From: Streptomyces sp. WMMC500
GTDB taxonomy: Bacteria; Actinomycetota; Actinomycetes; Streptomycetales; Streptomycetaceae
Reading direction: 5' to 3'
NCBI RefSeq assembly: GCF_027497195.1
Contig: NZ_CP114905.1
Coordinates: 8,410,001 to 8,474,000, forward strand
Length of the DNA: 64,000 bases
The notes below the pieces were generated by a model. It searched no databases. It was not told where the DNA came from and saw only the letters and a list, made by a program, of their open reading frames with translations. Below, in pieces: positions 34,816 to 43,104 of the stretch. Each line of letters opens with the position of its first letter. Positions within the stretch are counted from its first letter, which is position 1. The position numbers and the translations under genes were made by a program.

Positions 34816-34998
34816 TCAGCCGGTGAGGAGCGTGCCGCAGCGGGCGCAGCGGACCGGGGGTGTGGTGTCGGCCAGCCGCCCGCACTCCGGGCAGACGCGT
34901 TCCAGCCAGCACGCAGACTCCCCGCCCTCGGGCTCCGCGGCGCCGGTGGCGGCGGGCCCGGCCGTCGGCGCGGGCTCCTTCTCGTCCTCGTCGCTCAT
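34816..34998 (-). CDS. Small zinc-ribbon hypothetical protein
   Basis: A 60-residue protein with an acidic, Ala/Glu/Pro-rich N-terminus and a C-terminal Cys4 ribbon (CPECG...CARCG). GGAGGGG upstream supports the ATG at 34996-34998 (MSDEDEKEPA), although the frame extends to 35052. It converges with the small membrane protein. Function unknown; a protein- or nucleic-acid-binding ribbon is plausible. Confidence 0.75.
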   Translation of the reverse strand: MSDEDEKEPAPTAGPAATGAAEPEGGESACWLERVCPECGRLADTTPPVRCARCGTLLTG

Positions 34999-35108
34999 CA
35001 GCGCCCCTCCGGTTCCGTACGGGATCACCTGCCCGATCCCGCCTGCCGCCATTCACACCCTTCTCGCGGGAAGCGGCCAATTTTCGAGGCCGGTTCGACT
35101 TCAATTCG

Positions 35109-35122
35109 TTACGGTACCGTAA
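35109..35122. promoter_or_regulatory. Perfect 14-bp palindromic operator TTACGGTACCGTAA
   Basis: This perfect palindrome has the look of a TetR-family operator, but no TetR gene is adjacent. It lies 110 bp upstream of the zinc-ribbon gene and 137 bp upstream of the HExxH membrane protein gene, so it could control either. Confidence 0.6.
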
Positions 35123-35163
35123 TCTGAGCACGTGTCTGCGACTGCATGCAACGACTCAGGTTG

Positions 35164-35194
35164 CCCAACCCCGCCGCGCCGCGGCGGGGTTGGG
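35164..35194. terminator. Strong 14-bp hairpin in the 35.0-35.26 kb gap
   Basis: CCCAACCCCGCCGC (35164-35177) pairs perfectly with 35181-35194 across a GCC loop. It lies between the palindromic operator and the gene at 35260, so it may be an attenuator-like leader stem or a boundary terminator. No T-run follows. Confidence 0.55.
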
Positions 35195-35259
35195 GTGTGG
35201 CCCGGTCCGCGGCGGCCCGCAGAGCCCAGTGCTTCTCGGCGTGAGGACAGGGGTGGCGG

Positions 35260-36141
35260 ATGGCGGTTGGCACGGCAACTCTGGAGCGACCCACCGCACC
35301 GGCGGCCCCGGCAGAACGCCCGGCCCGGGCGAGGCCGGTCGAGCGCAGAGCCGTCTGGTTGGCGGCCTGCCTGATCTGCGGCGGGGTCGTCGGTCTGCTC
35401 CTCGCGGCCGTGGGCACGCGCCGCGGCGCGCGCCCGTCGCGGCGCCGGGTGCTGATCGTCGTGTGGGGCACGGTGGTGCAGGCGGCGCTGGCGGGCGCCT
35501 TCGCCGTCCTCGGCCCGGGCGCCCAGATGCGGCCGTGCGGGGCGGCGGGGGAGGGCGGCGGGGTGTGGCAGACGGCTCGCACGGTGGTCAACGCGCCCGT
35601 CTCCGGGGCCGCGTTGCTCTTCGCCGCGGGGGAAGGGGGCGAGATGTTCCACTGCGCGGCGAACGGCACCACGGCGGTCGTCCTCGACGACGGGTTCGCC
35701 CGCGCGGGCACGATGTACGGCACCGTCTTCCTCACGGACCAGCGCGCCGAGACCCAGTCGCCGCGGATGCGGCGGCTCTCCGAGCACGAGGCGCGCCACT
35801 CCGACCAGTGGGCGCTCGGGTCGCTGCTCGCGGGCCCGGCCGCGTTCCCCGCGCTGTACGCGGCGGACGAGCTGGTCTTCCCCGGCGCGTACAACCACTT
35901 CGAGCGGGCGGCGGGCCTGGAGGACGGGGGCTACGACCCGCCGCCGGACAGCCCGCCGGTCGCGGGACGGCTGGCGATCCTGTCGGTGGGTGTGCTCGTC
36001 GGCTACATTCTGGCCGTCAGCCCGACCCGCCGCCGCAGGCCACCGCGCGCGCCCGTGCGACCGGAGCCGGAGCCGGAGCAGGCCCCCAAGCCGGAGCCGG
36101 AGCCGGAGCAGGCTCCGGCCTCGGTCCCGGCTCCGCGGTGA
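35260..36141 (+). CDS. Hypothetical membrane protein with an HExxH motif
   Basis: A 293-residue protein I do not recognise. It has hydrophobic helices at about residues 31-50, 65-85 and 240-260, and an external or cytosolic loop with SEHEARHSDQW, an HExxH zinc-peptidase motif, followed about 30 residues later by YNHFERAAG, where a Glu could be the third ligand. Distant membrane peptidase families show the pattern HExGHxxQ...N-x-F-E-R-x-A, but this is only a resemblance. The C-terminus has two PEPEPEQAP repeats (36060-36120). The start ATG at 35260 is a choice among nearby starts. It converges with the maleylpyruvate isomerase-like gene. Confidence 0.7.
   Translation: MAVGTATLERPTAPAAPAERPARARPVERRAVWLAACLICGGVVGLLLAAVGTRRGARPSRRRVLIVVWGTVVQAALAGAFAVLGPGAQMRPCGAAGEGGGVWQTARTVVNAPVSGAALLFAAGEGGEMFHCAANGTTAVVLDDGFARAGTMYGTVFLTDQRAETQSPRMRRLSEHEARHSDQWALGSLLAGPAAFPALYAADELVFPGAYNHFERAAGLEDGGYDPPPDSPPVAGRLAILSVGVLVGYILAVSPTRRRRPPRAPVRPEPEPEQAPKPEPEPEQAPASVPAPR
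36060..36120. repeat. Imperfect tandem repeat encoding PEPEPEQAP
   Basis: Two tandem copies, each of about 27-30 bp and built from CCGGAG units, at the 3' end of the HExxH membrane protein gene. They give a disordered, acidic tail. Confidence 0.75.
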
Positions 36142-36198
36142 GGGCCGGCGCCCGTCCGACGGCTGCTTTCTCCGGTTCTCCGGTGTGCGGGGCGGCGC

Positions 36199-36837
36199 TC
36201 AGAACGCGGCGAAGGTGTCCGGTGCCCGCTCGGCGCGGCTGAACGCCCGCAGCACCGCCGTCGGCCCGTGGCGGCGCACCGAGAGCCGCGACAGCAGGTC
36301 GACCACCGCGTCCACCGCGCCCTCCGGCAGCGCGGGGGTGGCGACGTGCACGCTGACCGCTAGGTCGTCGGAGTGCACGGCGAGTTCCCTCATCCGCGTG
36401 ATCAGGAAGTCCTCCAGGCCCAGCGACCAGGGTCCCCAGAACGGCAGCCGCACCGGGCGCTCCTGCGCCGCCGGCAGTCGTGCGGCCAGGTCCCGTACGG
36501 CCTCGTCCGCGCGGTCCGCGAGGTCCTCCGGCCCGCCCGCGGCGACCTCGTCGCCGGTACGGCGGATGCGCCGGTTGACCTCGTCGTCCGGTCCGGAGCC
36601 GACCCAGTCGATCCGGACGTAGTGCCCGAGCAGCGGAACGACGGGCTCGGCGGGCCGGGGGGAGTCGAGGACCTCCGGCACGAGCAGGATGTTGTACGCG
36701 GTGTGGCCCGCGAGGCCGGCCACACCGAACTCCCGCAGCGCGCTGGGCCGGTCCCACGCCGCGGCCGCCTCCGGCGCCCGCAGCAGTCCGGCCGCCACGC
36801 GTGCCGTCTCCAGGAGGTCGCGTCTGACATCGCTCAT
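36199..36837 (-). CDS. Maleylpyruvate isomerase N-terminal / DinB-like protein
   Basis: A 212-residue four-helix protein of the mycothiol maleylpyruvate isomerase (MDMPI) type. The N-terminal helix pair carries FGVAGLAGHTAYNIL with the His expected to bind metal, and the later RMRELAVHSDDLA supplies another His/Asp ligand pair. Such proteins catalyse mycothiol-dependent isomerisations or conjugations, or are of unknown role. GAGGG sits 7 nt before the ATG at 36835-36837, favouring it over the GTG at 36843. Confidence 0.85.
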   Translation of the reverse strand: MSDVRRDLLETARVAAGLLRAPEAAAAWDRPSALREFGVAGLAGHTAYNILLVPEVLDSPRPAEPVVPLLGHYVRIDWVGSGPDDEVNRRIRRTGDEVAAGGPEDLADRADEAVRDLAARLPAAQERPVRLPFWGPWSLGLEDFLITRMRELAVHSDDLAVSVHVATPALPEGAVDAVVDLLSRLSVRRHGPTAVLRAFSRAERAPDTFAAF

Positions 36838-36894
36838 CCGCACACCCTCGCCTTCACCTGTCGTGCCCGCGTCGTCGCGTCCGGCCCACCGTGC

Positions 36895-37602
36895 TCACTC
36901 CTCGATCGCTCCGCCGACCCCGCGCAGGTGCTCGCGGAACGTCAGTGCGGGGTCCTCTCCGCGCCGCCGCAGGAAGTCGTCGAACCGCACCTGACCGCGC
37001 AGCGAGTCGCCCGCCGCGATCCGCTCGGCCTGCCGCCGCTCGGTGTCCCGGATCCCCTCCGCCAGGGCGAGCAGTTCCCCGGCACGGTCGGCCGGCAGGA
37101 ACAGCACGCCGTCGTCGTCACCGACGACCAGGTCGGCGCGGTCCACCGTCCAGTCGCCGGCGCGGGCGGAGGCCAGGGCGCCGGGGGCGCGTTCGTCCAG
37201 GCGCTGCGGGCCGGTGGGCAGCGCGCCGCCGCTGAAGACCGGCAGGCCGATGGCGCGGATGTCCGCGGTGTCGCGGTGCAGACCCCAGATGACGATCCCC
37301 GCGAGCCCCGCGGCCTTCGCCTCCAGCACCACCAGGTCGCCCACGCACGCCTCGTCCCGGCGACCGGCGTTGTCGACCACCAGCACGTCCCCGGGCTCGG
37401 CCGACTCCAGCGCCTCCAGGAAGACGTCGACGCTGCCCGCGTGCCGCGCCGGCAGGACCCGCCCGGCGACCCGGTCCCGCGGCTCCACCGCGTGCGTGCC
37501 GGGCGGCGCGCAGCGCACCGGTACGCGGGCGCGGATGCAGGCGTCCGCGAGGTGGGCGGTGGTGAGCGCCGCGCAGCGGCGGGTGAACTCGGCGCGGTCC
37601 AT
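36895..37602 (-). CDS. RraA-family protein (HMG/CHA aldolase-like)
   Basis: A 235-residue protein of the RraA/MenG-like fold. The ligand-contact regions are GDVLVVDNAGRRDEACVGDLVV and GIVIWGLHRDTADI (the latter equivalent to the GxxxDG/RD stretch that binds oxalate-like anions and metal). Members of the family are 4-hydroxy-4-methyl-2-oxoglutarate aldolases or RNase E inhibitors; in actinobacteria an oxo-acid lyase role is more likely. The ATG is at 37600-37602. It is flanked by the MDMPI-like and MarR-GNAT genes on the same strand, with gaps of 57 and 55 bp. Confidence 0.88.
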   Translation of the reverse strand: MDRAEFTRRCAALTTAHLADACIRARVPVRCAPPGTHAVEPRDRVAGRVLPARHAGSVDVFLEALESAEPGDVLVVDNAGRRDEACVGDLVVLEAKAAGLAGIVIWGLHRDTADIRAIGLPVFSGGALPTGPQRLDERAPGALASARAGDWTVDRADLVVGDDDGVLFLPADRAGELLALAEGIRDTERRQAERIAAGDSLRGQVRFDDFLRRRGEDPALTFREHLRGVGGAIEE

Positions 37603-37657
37603 GCGGTGCCGCCTCCCCTTGTGCTCCGACGTGGGTTCCGTCGTGTCGTCGTTTCCG

Positions 37658-38563
37658 TTACGGCGTCCGCTCGCCGCGGTCGCCGAGGCCCTTTTCGAAC
37701 CAGTGGTGCGCGTACGGCTCGTCGTTGAAGGGGGCCACCTCGTCGTACCCGGACGAGCGGTACAGCCCCACGGCCTCGCCGAGGGCGCGGTTGGTCTCCA
37801 GCCGGAGGGTGCGCACGCCGCGCGCGGCGGCGCGCTCCTCCAGCTCCGTCAGCAGCCGCCGCCCGAGCCCGAGGCCGCGCACCGCCGGTGACACCCACAT
37901 CCGCTTGACCTCCGCCCGGCGCTCCGGCCGGAACTTCAGTGCGCCGCAGCCGACCGGATCGGAGTGCAGCGTCGCGACGAGTATCAGCCCGGCCGGGCGG
38001 GTGAGCTCGGCGTCCTCGGCGGAGATGCTGCGGGCCGGGTCGAAGCCGCCGTCGAAGCGGCGCCCCAGCTCGGCGGCGTACGCCCGCATGCACTGGCGCG
38101 CGTCGGGGTGCCGCGGGTCGACGACCGCGACGCGGACCATGGAGGCGACGAGCAGCCGCTCGACCTCCGCCATCGCGGCCGTCAGCCGGCTGCGGTGCCC
38201 GCTGCTCAGCGGGCGCAGGATCGAGGCGGCCAGGTCGTCGGAGAGCCGGTCCAGCTCGGCCCGCTCGGCGCGGCCCGCCGCGGTGAGCCGGGCGGTGCGC
38301 ACCCGGGCGTCGGCGTCGTCGGGGCCGACCTCGACGAGCCCGGCGTCCTGCAACGCGCGCAGCAGGCGGCTGAGATAGCCGGAGTCCAGGTCGAGACGGG
38401 AGCGCAGGGCGCGCAGCTCGCAGCCCTGCTCGCCGATCTCCCACAGCACCCGGGCCTGCCCGAGGGGGCGACCGCGGGCGAGATACGCGTCGTCGAGCGC
38501 GCCGACGCGCTGAGTGACGGTGCGGTTGAACCGCCGCACCTGGTCGACCAGCGCCGGATCCAT
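37658..38563 (-). CDS. MarR-type regulator fused to GNAT acetyltransferase
   Basis: A 301-residue two-domain protein. Residues about 1-140 are a MarR winged helix (LGQARVLWEIGEQGCELRALRSRLDLDSGYLSRLLRALQ; core SGYLSRLLRAL; wing VGPDDADARVRTARLT). Residues about 145-300 are a GNAT domain with RMWVSPAVRGLGLGRRLL as the CoA loop. This fusion is known in actinobacteria; it probably links gene control to an acetylation substrate. The perfect inverted repeat TCTGAC-CTTA-GTCAGA lies immediately before the ATG and is a likely autoregulatory site. Confidence 0.93.
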   Translation of the reverse strand: MDPALVDQVRRFNRTVTQRVGALDDAYLARGRPLGQARVLWEIGEQGCELRALRSRLDLDSGYLSRLLRALQDAGLVEVGPDDADARVRTARLTAAGRAERAELDRLSDDLAASILRPLSSGHRSRLTAAMAEVERLLVASMVRVAVVDPRHPDARQCMRAYAAELGRRFDGGFDPARSISAEDAELTRPAGLILVATLHSDPVGCGALKFRPERRAEVKRMWVSPAVRGLGLGRRLLTELEERAAARGVRTLRLETNRALGEAVGLYRSSGYDEVAPFNDEPYAHHWFEKGLGDRGERTP

Positions 38564-38565
38564 TC

Positions 38566-38581
38566 TCTGACCTTAGTCAGA
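38566..38581. promoter_or_regulatory. MarR-type operator at the start of the MarR-GNAT gene
   Basis: TCTGAC-CTTA-GTCAGA, two perfect 6-bp arms with a 4-bp spacer, begins 3 bp upstream of the start codon. Binding here would block transcription or translation of the gene itself. Confidence 0.65.
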
Positions 38582-38611
38582 CAATGTCGCCGCACGCCAG
38601 CCTCGGCGCGT

Positions 38612-38624
38612 TCGAAAGTTTCGA
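38612..38624. promoter_or_regulatory. Xylan-type palindrome TCGAAA-G-TTTCGA
   Basis: A perfect 13-bp palindrome between the LacI stop and the MarR-GNAT gene. It contains CGAAA-N-TTTCG, the box known from Streptomyces xylanase and xylosidase promoters bound by BxlR-type LacI repressors. The neighbouring LacI regulator is a plausible binder. Confidence 0.55.
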
Positions 38625-38642
38625 CCTCCTGGGAGTGGTTCC

Positions 38643-39704
38643 TCAGCGCTCGGGCGGCGGGGCGGTGCTGTTGCGGGTGACCAGGCTCGTCGCCAGCTCG
38701 ACGCGGCGCGTCACCGGCTCGTTGCCCCGGCCCAGGTCGAGCACCAGCCGGGCCGCCGCCTCGGCCATCTCCGTCAGCGGCTGCCGCACGGTCGTCAGCG
38801 GCGGGCCGATCCAGCGGGCCACGGGCAGGTCGTCGAAGCCGACGACGCTGAGGTCGTCGGGGATGCGCAGGCCCAGCTCGCGGGCGGCCTCGTACAGGCC
38901 GAGGGCCTGGAGGTCGTTGCCCGTGAAGACCGCCGTGGGGCGGTCGGGCAGGGTGAGCAGCTCGCGGCCGGCCGCGTAGCCGGCCTCGTGGTGGAAGTCG
39001 CCCTCCCGGATCAGCTCGGGATCCACCGGCAGCCCCGCCACGCCGAGCGCCGCGCGGTAGCCGTCGATGCGGGCCCGGCTGCACATCATCGCCGGCGGCC
39101 CGCCCACGACGGCGATCCGGCGGTGGCCCAGGCCCACCAGGTGGCGCGTGGCGGCCAGCCCGCCCTGCCAGTTGGTGGCCCCGATGGACGGCACGTCCTC
39201 GGCGAGGTCGCCGGCGGGGTCCAGCACCGCGAACGGTATGCCGCGCCCGGTGAACTGCGCCCGCTGGTCGGCGGAGAGGTCCGACAGCACCAGGATGACG
39301 CCCGCCGGCCGGCGCGCGAGCACGTCCTCCACCCACGTCTGCCCCGGAGTCAGCCGTCCGGCGCTCTCGGAGAGCACCACGCCCAGCCGCTCCGCCCTGG
39401 CCACGTTCTCCACGCCCCGGATGACCTCCATCGCCCAGGCGCTCTCCAGCTCGTGGAAGACCAGGTCGAGCAGCGGGGCCTGGCGCGCGCCGCCGCCGCG
39501 GCGCCGGTAGCCGTGCTCGCGCAACAGGTCCTGGACCCGGGCGCGGGTACCGGGGGAGACGTCGGATCGGCCGTTGAGGACCTTCGAAACTGTCGAGGAC
39601 GACACGCCGGCGGCCTCCGCGATCGCCGCAAGCGTGGCGGTGGCCTGCGGCTCCTCGCCCGCCGCGGGGGCCTCTCCGTCGAACTGGACTCCAGCACCAC
39701 TCAT
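38643..39704 (-). CDS. LacI-family transcriptional regulator
   Basis: A 353-residue repressor. The LacI helix-turn-helix and hinge lie at residues about 23-70 (IAEAAGVSSSTVSKVLNGRSDVS; core VSSSTVSKVLNGR), and the sugar-binding domain covers the rest, with FTGNDLQALGLYEAARELGLRIPDDLSVVGFDD as the family signature (core DDLSVVGFDD). The ATG at 39702-39704 has no ribosome binding site; TACCAT (39716-39711) sits 6 nt upstream, suggesting a leaderless mRNA. It is divergent from the GH115 gene, so it is the likely repressor of xylan alpha-glucuronidase. Confidence 0.94.
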   Translation of the reverse strand: MSGAGVQFDGEAPAAGEEPQATATLAAIAEAAGVSSSTVSKVLNGRSDVSPGTRARVQDLLREHGYRRRGGGARQAPLLDLVFHELESAWAMEVIRGVENVARAERLGVVLSESAGRLTPGQTWVEDVLARRPAGVILVLSDLSADQRAQFTGRGIPFAVLDPAGDLAEDVPSIGATNWQGGLAATRHLVGLGHRRIAVVGGPPAMMCSRARIDGYRAALGVAGLPVDPELIREGDFHHEAGYAAGRELLTLPDRPTAVFTGNDLQALGLYEAARELGLRIPDDLSVVGFDDLPVARWIGPPLTTVRQPLTEMAEAAARLVLDLGRGNEPVTRRVELATSLVTRNSTAPPPER

Positions 39705-39744
39705 GCCCGGATGGTAGCCCCGCCGCCCGCCGCTGCGCGATGTC

Positions 39745-39773
39745 TTGACCCGTCCCGAGCCCCACCCTAGGTT
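39745..39773 (+). promoter_or_regulatory. Promoter of the GH115 gene
   Basis: TTGACC (39745-39750) and TAGGTT (39768-39773) are separated by 17 bp, a near-ideal vegetative (HrdB-type) promoter about 75-100 bp before the GH115 ATG. Confidence 0.7.
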
Positions 39774-39798
39774 GCGCAGAAATATTCGCGATGCTTTA

Positions 39799-39814
39799 CG
39801 AAACATTGCCGCCT
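39799..39814. promoter_or_regulatory. Imperfect operator in the GH115 leader
   Basis: ATGCTTTACGAAACAT is an imperfect palindrome about 26 bp downstream of the -10 element. It resembles LacI-family operators with a central CG step and partly matches the CGAAAC box. It is a candidate site for the divergent LacI regulator. Confidence 0.4.
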
Positions 39815-39846
39815 GCTCGGTGCATGCTCGGCGAAGGAAGGTCCGC

Positions 39847-42800
39847 ATGGACAGCAACGACCCCCTGCACGACCCGTCTTCCGCGTCCGGCTCCCCGGCC
39901 GGCGAGGCGCCCCCGGCGGGCACGGCCGGCGACGGCGTCAGCAGGCGCCGCGTCCTCGGTGCGGGCCTGGGTTTCGGCGCGCTCTCCGCCGGCGGGATCC
40001 TCGCGCTGCCGGGCCCGGCCGCCGCCGTGCCGCCGGCGGACCCGCCGCGGCCGACGGACCCCGGCGCGTACATCGCCCACGGCCCGGGCCCCGGCCGGTT
40101 CCCGCTGGTCGCCGGCGGCCGGGCCGCACCGCTGGTGGCCGACGGCGACGACTTCCCCGGCGTGCTGCGCGCGCTGGGCGATCTGCGCACGGACCTGGAA
40201 CGGGTCACGGGCGTACGCCCCGCGCTCACCCGGGGCCGTGCGCCCGCCGGGCGCACCGCGGTGCTCGTCGGCACCATCGGCCGCAGCCCGCTCATCGACG
40301 GCCTGATCGCCGCCGGCAAGTTCGACGTGACCGGCGTCGAGGGCCGCTGGGAGACCTCGCTGCAGCAGGTCGTGGCCGACCCGCTGCCCGGCCTCGACCG
40401 CGCCTTCGTCATCGCCGGCAGCGGCCAGCGCGGCACCATCTTCGGCATCTACGACGTCTCCCGCGGCATCGGCGTCTCCCCCTGGCACTTCTGGGCCGAC
40501 GTCCCGCCCCGCCGCCACGACGCGCTCTACGTGCTGCCCGGCCGGTTCTCGCAGGGCACCCCCGCGGTGAAGTACCGCGGCATCTTCATCAACGACGAGA
40601 ACCCCGCTCTCGGCCGCTGGGCGCCCGGCTTCTTCGGCCCCGGCCACGCCGAGGGCCACCCCGGCGGCTTCAACAGCGCCTTCTTCGCCAAGGTCTTCGA
40701 GGCCATGCTGCGGCTCAAGGCCAACTACCTGTGGCCGGCCGTCTGGGGCCGCGCCTTCGCCGAGGACGACCCCGCCAACCACGCCACCGCCACCGCGTAC
40801 GGCATCGTCATGGGCACCTCGCACGAGGCGCCCATGATGCGCGGCATCGAGGAGTGGAACCGGCACGCCGTCCCCGCCGTCCGCGACGAGGACGGCACCA
40901 TCGTCACCGAGGGCCACGACCCGTACGGCGGCACGGGGGAGTGGAGCTTCGTACGCAACGAGGAGGCGATCCGCGCGTACTGGCGCGACGGCATCCGCCG
41001 GATGGCCGCCGAGGGCTTCGAGGGCGTGGTGACCCTCGGGATGCGCGGCAACGGCGACACCTCGCTGCCCGACGGCGACGGCATCGAGCTGATGGAACGC
41101 ATCATCGCCACCGAGCGCGCCGTCATCGCCGAGGAACTGGGCGACGCGGCCGGGGTGCCGCAGGTGTGGACGATGTACAAGGAGGTCCAGCACTACTGGG
41201 ACAGCGGCATGCAGGCACCCGACGACGTCACCGTCGTCTTCACCGACGACAACTGGGGCAACATCCGGCGCGTACCGGACGCCTCCCTGCCGCCCCGCTC
41301 CGGCGGCTACGGGCTGTACTACCACTTCGACTACGTCGGCGGCGGGCGCAACTACAAGTGGGTCGACACCGCCAACCTCGCCAACACCTGGGAGCAGTTG
41401 CACCAGACGTACGCGTACGGCATCCGGAACCTGTGGGTCGCCAACGTCGGGGACCTGAAGTCCAACGAGCTGCCCACCCAGTTCTTCCTCGACTACGCCT
41501 GGAACCCCGACCGCTGGCCGGCAGAGGACCTGCCCGCGTGGGAGCGCCGCTACGCCGCCGAGAACTTCGGCCCCCGGCACGCCGCGGAGATCGCCGAGGT
41601 CCTGCACGAGTACGGCCGGCTCCAGGCCAGGCGCAAGCCGGAGCTGCTCAACCGCCGCATCACCCTCGACCCGTCCATGGACCCGGCCACCGACGCCGCC
41701 GCCGTCGTCTACGACGACCAGGCCACCCCCTTCAGCCGCGTCAACTACCACGAGCTGGACCGCGTCACCGACGAGTGGCAGGAACTGGCGCGTACCGCCG
41801 ACCGCATCGAGGCCAGGCTGGACCGCGCCGACCGGGCGGCCTACTTCCAGCTCGTACGCTACGCCGTGCGCGGCACCGCCGTCGTCTACGCGCTGCGCCG
41901 CGCCGAGTTCACCAACCTCCTGTACGCCGCGCAGGGCCGCGCCGCCGCCAACCAGCTCGCCGCCGAGACCGACGCCCTCTTCGCCGAGGACCAGGCGCTC
42001 GCCGACTACTACAACCACACGCTCTCCGGCGGGAAGTGGCAGGGCTTCCAGACCCAGCCGAAGATCGGCTACGGCGACGTCGAGCGCTACGGCCCCAACG
42101 CCCCCTGGCAGCAGCCCGAGAAGGACAACGAGGCGCTGCCGGACGAGGTCTTCCCCGCCGTCAAGCGCGTCGACCCCGCCGCGGGCGCGGTGCTCGGCGT
42201 GGCCGTGGAGGGCTCCGAGAGGTGGTGGCCGGATGCCGCAGGACCCGCGGTGCTGCCGGTGGTCAGTCCGTACGACAGCGGCCCCGCCCCGTACATCGAG
42301 GTCTTCAACCGGGGCCGCAGCCCCTTCGGCTACGAGATCGAGCCCGCCGTGTCCTGGATGCGCGTCGACCGCCCGCGCGGGCGCGTCACCACCCAGATCC
42401 GCGCCCGGCTGCGCGTCGACTTCGAGCGGGCCCCGCGGGGCGCCACCACCGTGCCCGTCCTCGTCAGGGGCGCCGGCCGCACCGTGGAGGTGCACGCCCG
42501 GGTGCACCGCCCGTCCGTGCGCCACGCCGCGCTCGCCGGCTCGGTGGAGGCCGGCGGCTGCGTCTCGGTGGAGGCCGACCGCCACACCCGTGCCGTCCCC
42601 GCCGCGGGCGTCGCCTGGCGCCGCATCCCGGACATCGGACGCACCGGCAGCGGCATGGCACCGTTCCCCGTCACGGCCGCACCGATGCCGGCCGGCGAGG
42701 GGCCGCGGCTGGAGTACACGATGACCCTGTTCACGACCGGCACCCTCCGGGTGGCCGCGTACCTGTCGCCGCGCAACAGCGTCCTCACCCCCGACGGGCT

Positions 42801-43080
42801 GCGCTACGCCGTCGCCTTCGACGACGACGCCCCGCAGACGGTGAACGTCACGCGGGTCACCGGCGCCGACGACGGCCGGATGAACCGCCAGTGGGAGCGC
42901 AACACCTCCGACAACGCCACCGTCACCGTCACCGAGCACCGGGTGACCAGGCCGGGCGTGCACGTGCTCAAGCTGTGGATGGTGGACCCGACGGTGGTGG
43001 TGCAGAAGCTGGTCGTCGACACCGGCGGCGTACGCCACAGCTACCTCGGCCCGCCGCCCAGCGTGTTCGTGAAGCGCTGA
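39847..43080 (+). CDS. Secreted GH115-family xylan alpha-glucuronidase
   Basis: A 1077-residue exported enzyme of glycoside hydrolase family 115, which removes 4-O-methyl-glucuronic acid from xylan. A Tat signal (SRRRVLGAGLGFGA, residues 32-45) leads to the export region. Then come the N-terminal domain, the barrel with KYRGIFINDENPALGRWAPG, VTLGMRGNGDTSLP and VVFTDDNWGNIRRVP, and the C-terminal domains with NRGRSPFGYEIEPAVSWM and YAVAFDDDAPQTVNV. Cofactor and length fit the family. AAGGAAGG precedes the ATG at 39847. It is the only GH115 gene here and faces its LacI regulator. Confidence 0.92.
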   Translation: MDSNDPLHDPSSASGSPAGEAPPAGTAGDGVSRRRVLGAGLGFGALSAGGILALPGPAAAVPPADPPRPTDPGAYIAHGPGPGRFPLVAGGRAAPLVADGDDFPGVLRALGDLRTDLERVTGVRPALTRGRAPAGRTAVLVGTIGRSPLIDGLIAAGKFDVTGVEGRWETSLQQVVADPLPGLDRAFVIAGSGQRGTIFGIYDVSRGIGVSPWHFWADVPPRRHDALYVLPGRFSQGTPAVKYRGIFINDENPALGRWAPGFFGPGHAEGHPGGFNSAFFAKVFEAMLRLKANYLWPAVWGRAFAEDDPANHATATAYGIVMGTSHEAPMMRGIEEWNRHAVPAVRDEDGTIVTEGHDPYGGTGEWSFVRNEEAIRAYWRDGIRRMAAEGFEGVVTLGMRGNGDTSLPDGDGIELMERIIATERAVIAEELGDAAGVPQVWTMYKEVQHYWDSGMQAPDDVTVVFTDDNWGNIRRVPDASLPPRSGGYGLYYHFDYVGGGRNYKWVDTANLANTWEQLHQTYAYGIRNLWVANVGDLKSNELPTQFFLDYAWNPDRWPAEDLPAWERRYAAENFGPRHAAEIAEVLHEYGRLQARRKPELLNRRITLDPSMDPATDAAAVVYDDQATPFSRVNYHELDRVTDEWQELARTADRIEARLDRADRAAYFQLVRYAVRGTAVVYALRRAEFTNLLYAAQGRAAANQLAAETDALFAEDQALADYYNHTLSGGKWQGFQTQPKIGYGDVERYGPNAPWQQPEKDNEALPDEVFPAVKRVDPAAGAVLGVAVEGSERWWPDAAGPAVLPVVSPYDSGPAPYIEVFNRGRSPFGYEIEPAVSWMRVDRPRGRVTTQIRARLRVDFERAPRGATTVPVLVRGAGRTVEVHARVHRPSVRHAALAGSVEAGGCVSVEADRHTRAVPAAGVAWRRIPDIGRTGSGMAPFPVTAAPMPAGEGPRLEYTMTLFTTGTLRVAAYLSPRNSVLTPDGLRYAVAFDDDAPQTVNVTRVTGADDGRMNRQWERNTSDNATVTVTEHRVTRPGVHVLKLWMVDPTVVVQKLVVDTGGVRHSYLGPPPSVFVKR

Positions 43081-43104
43081 GCCGCGCCCGGGCGCCCGGC
43101 CGCG

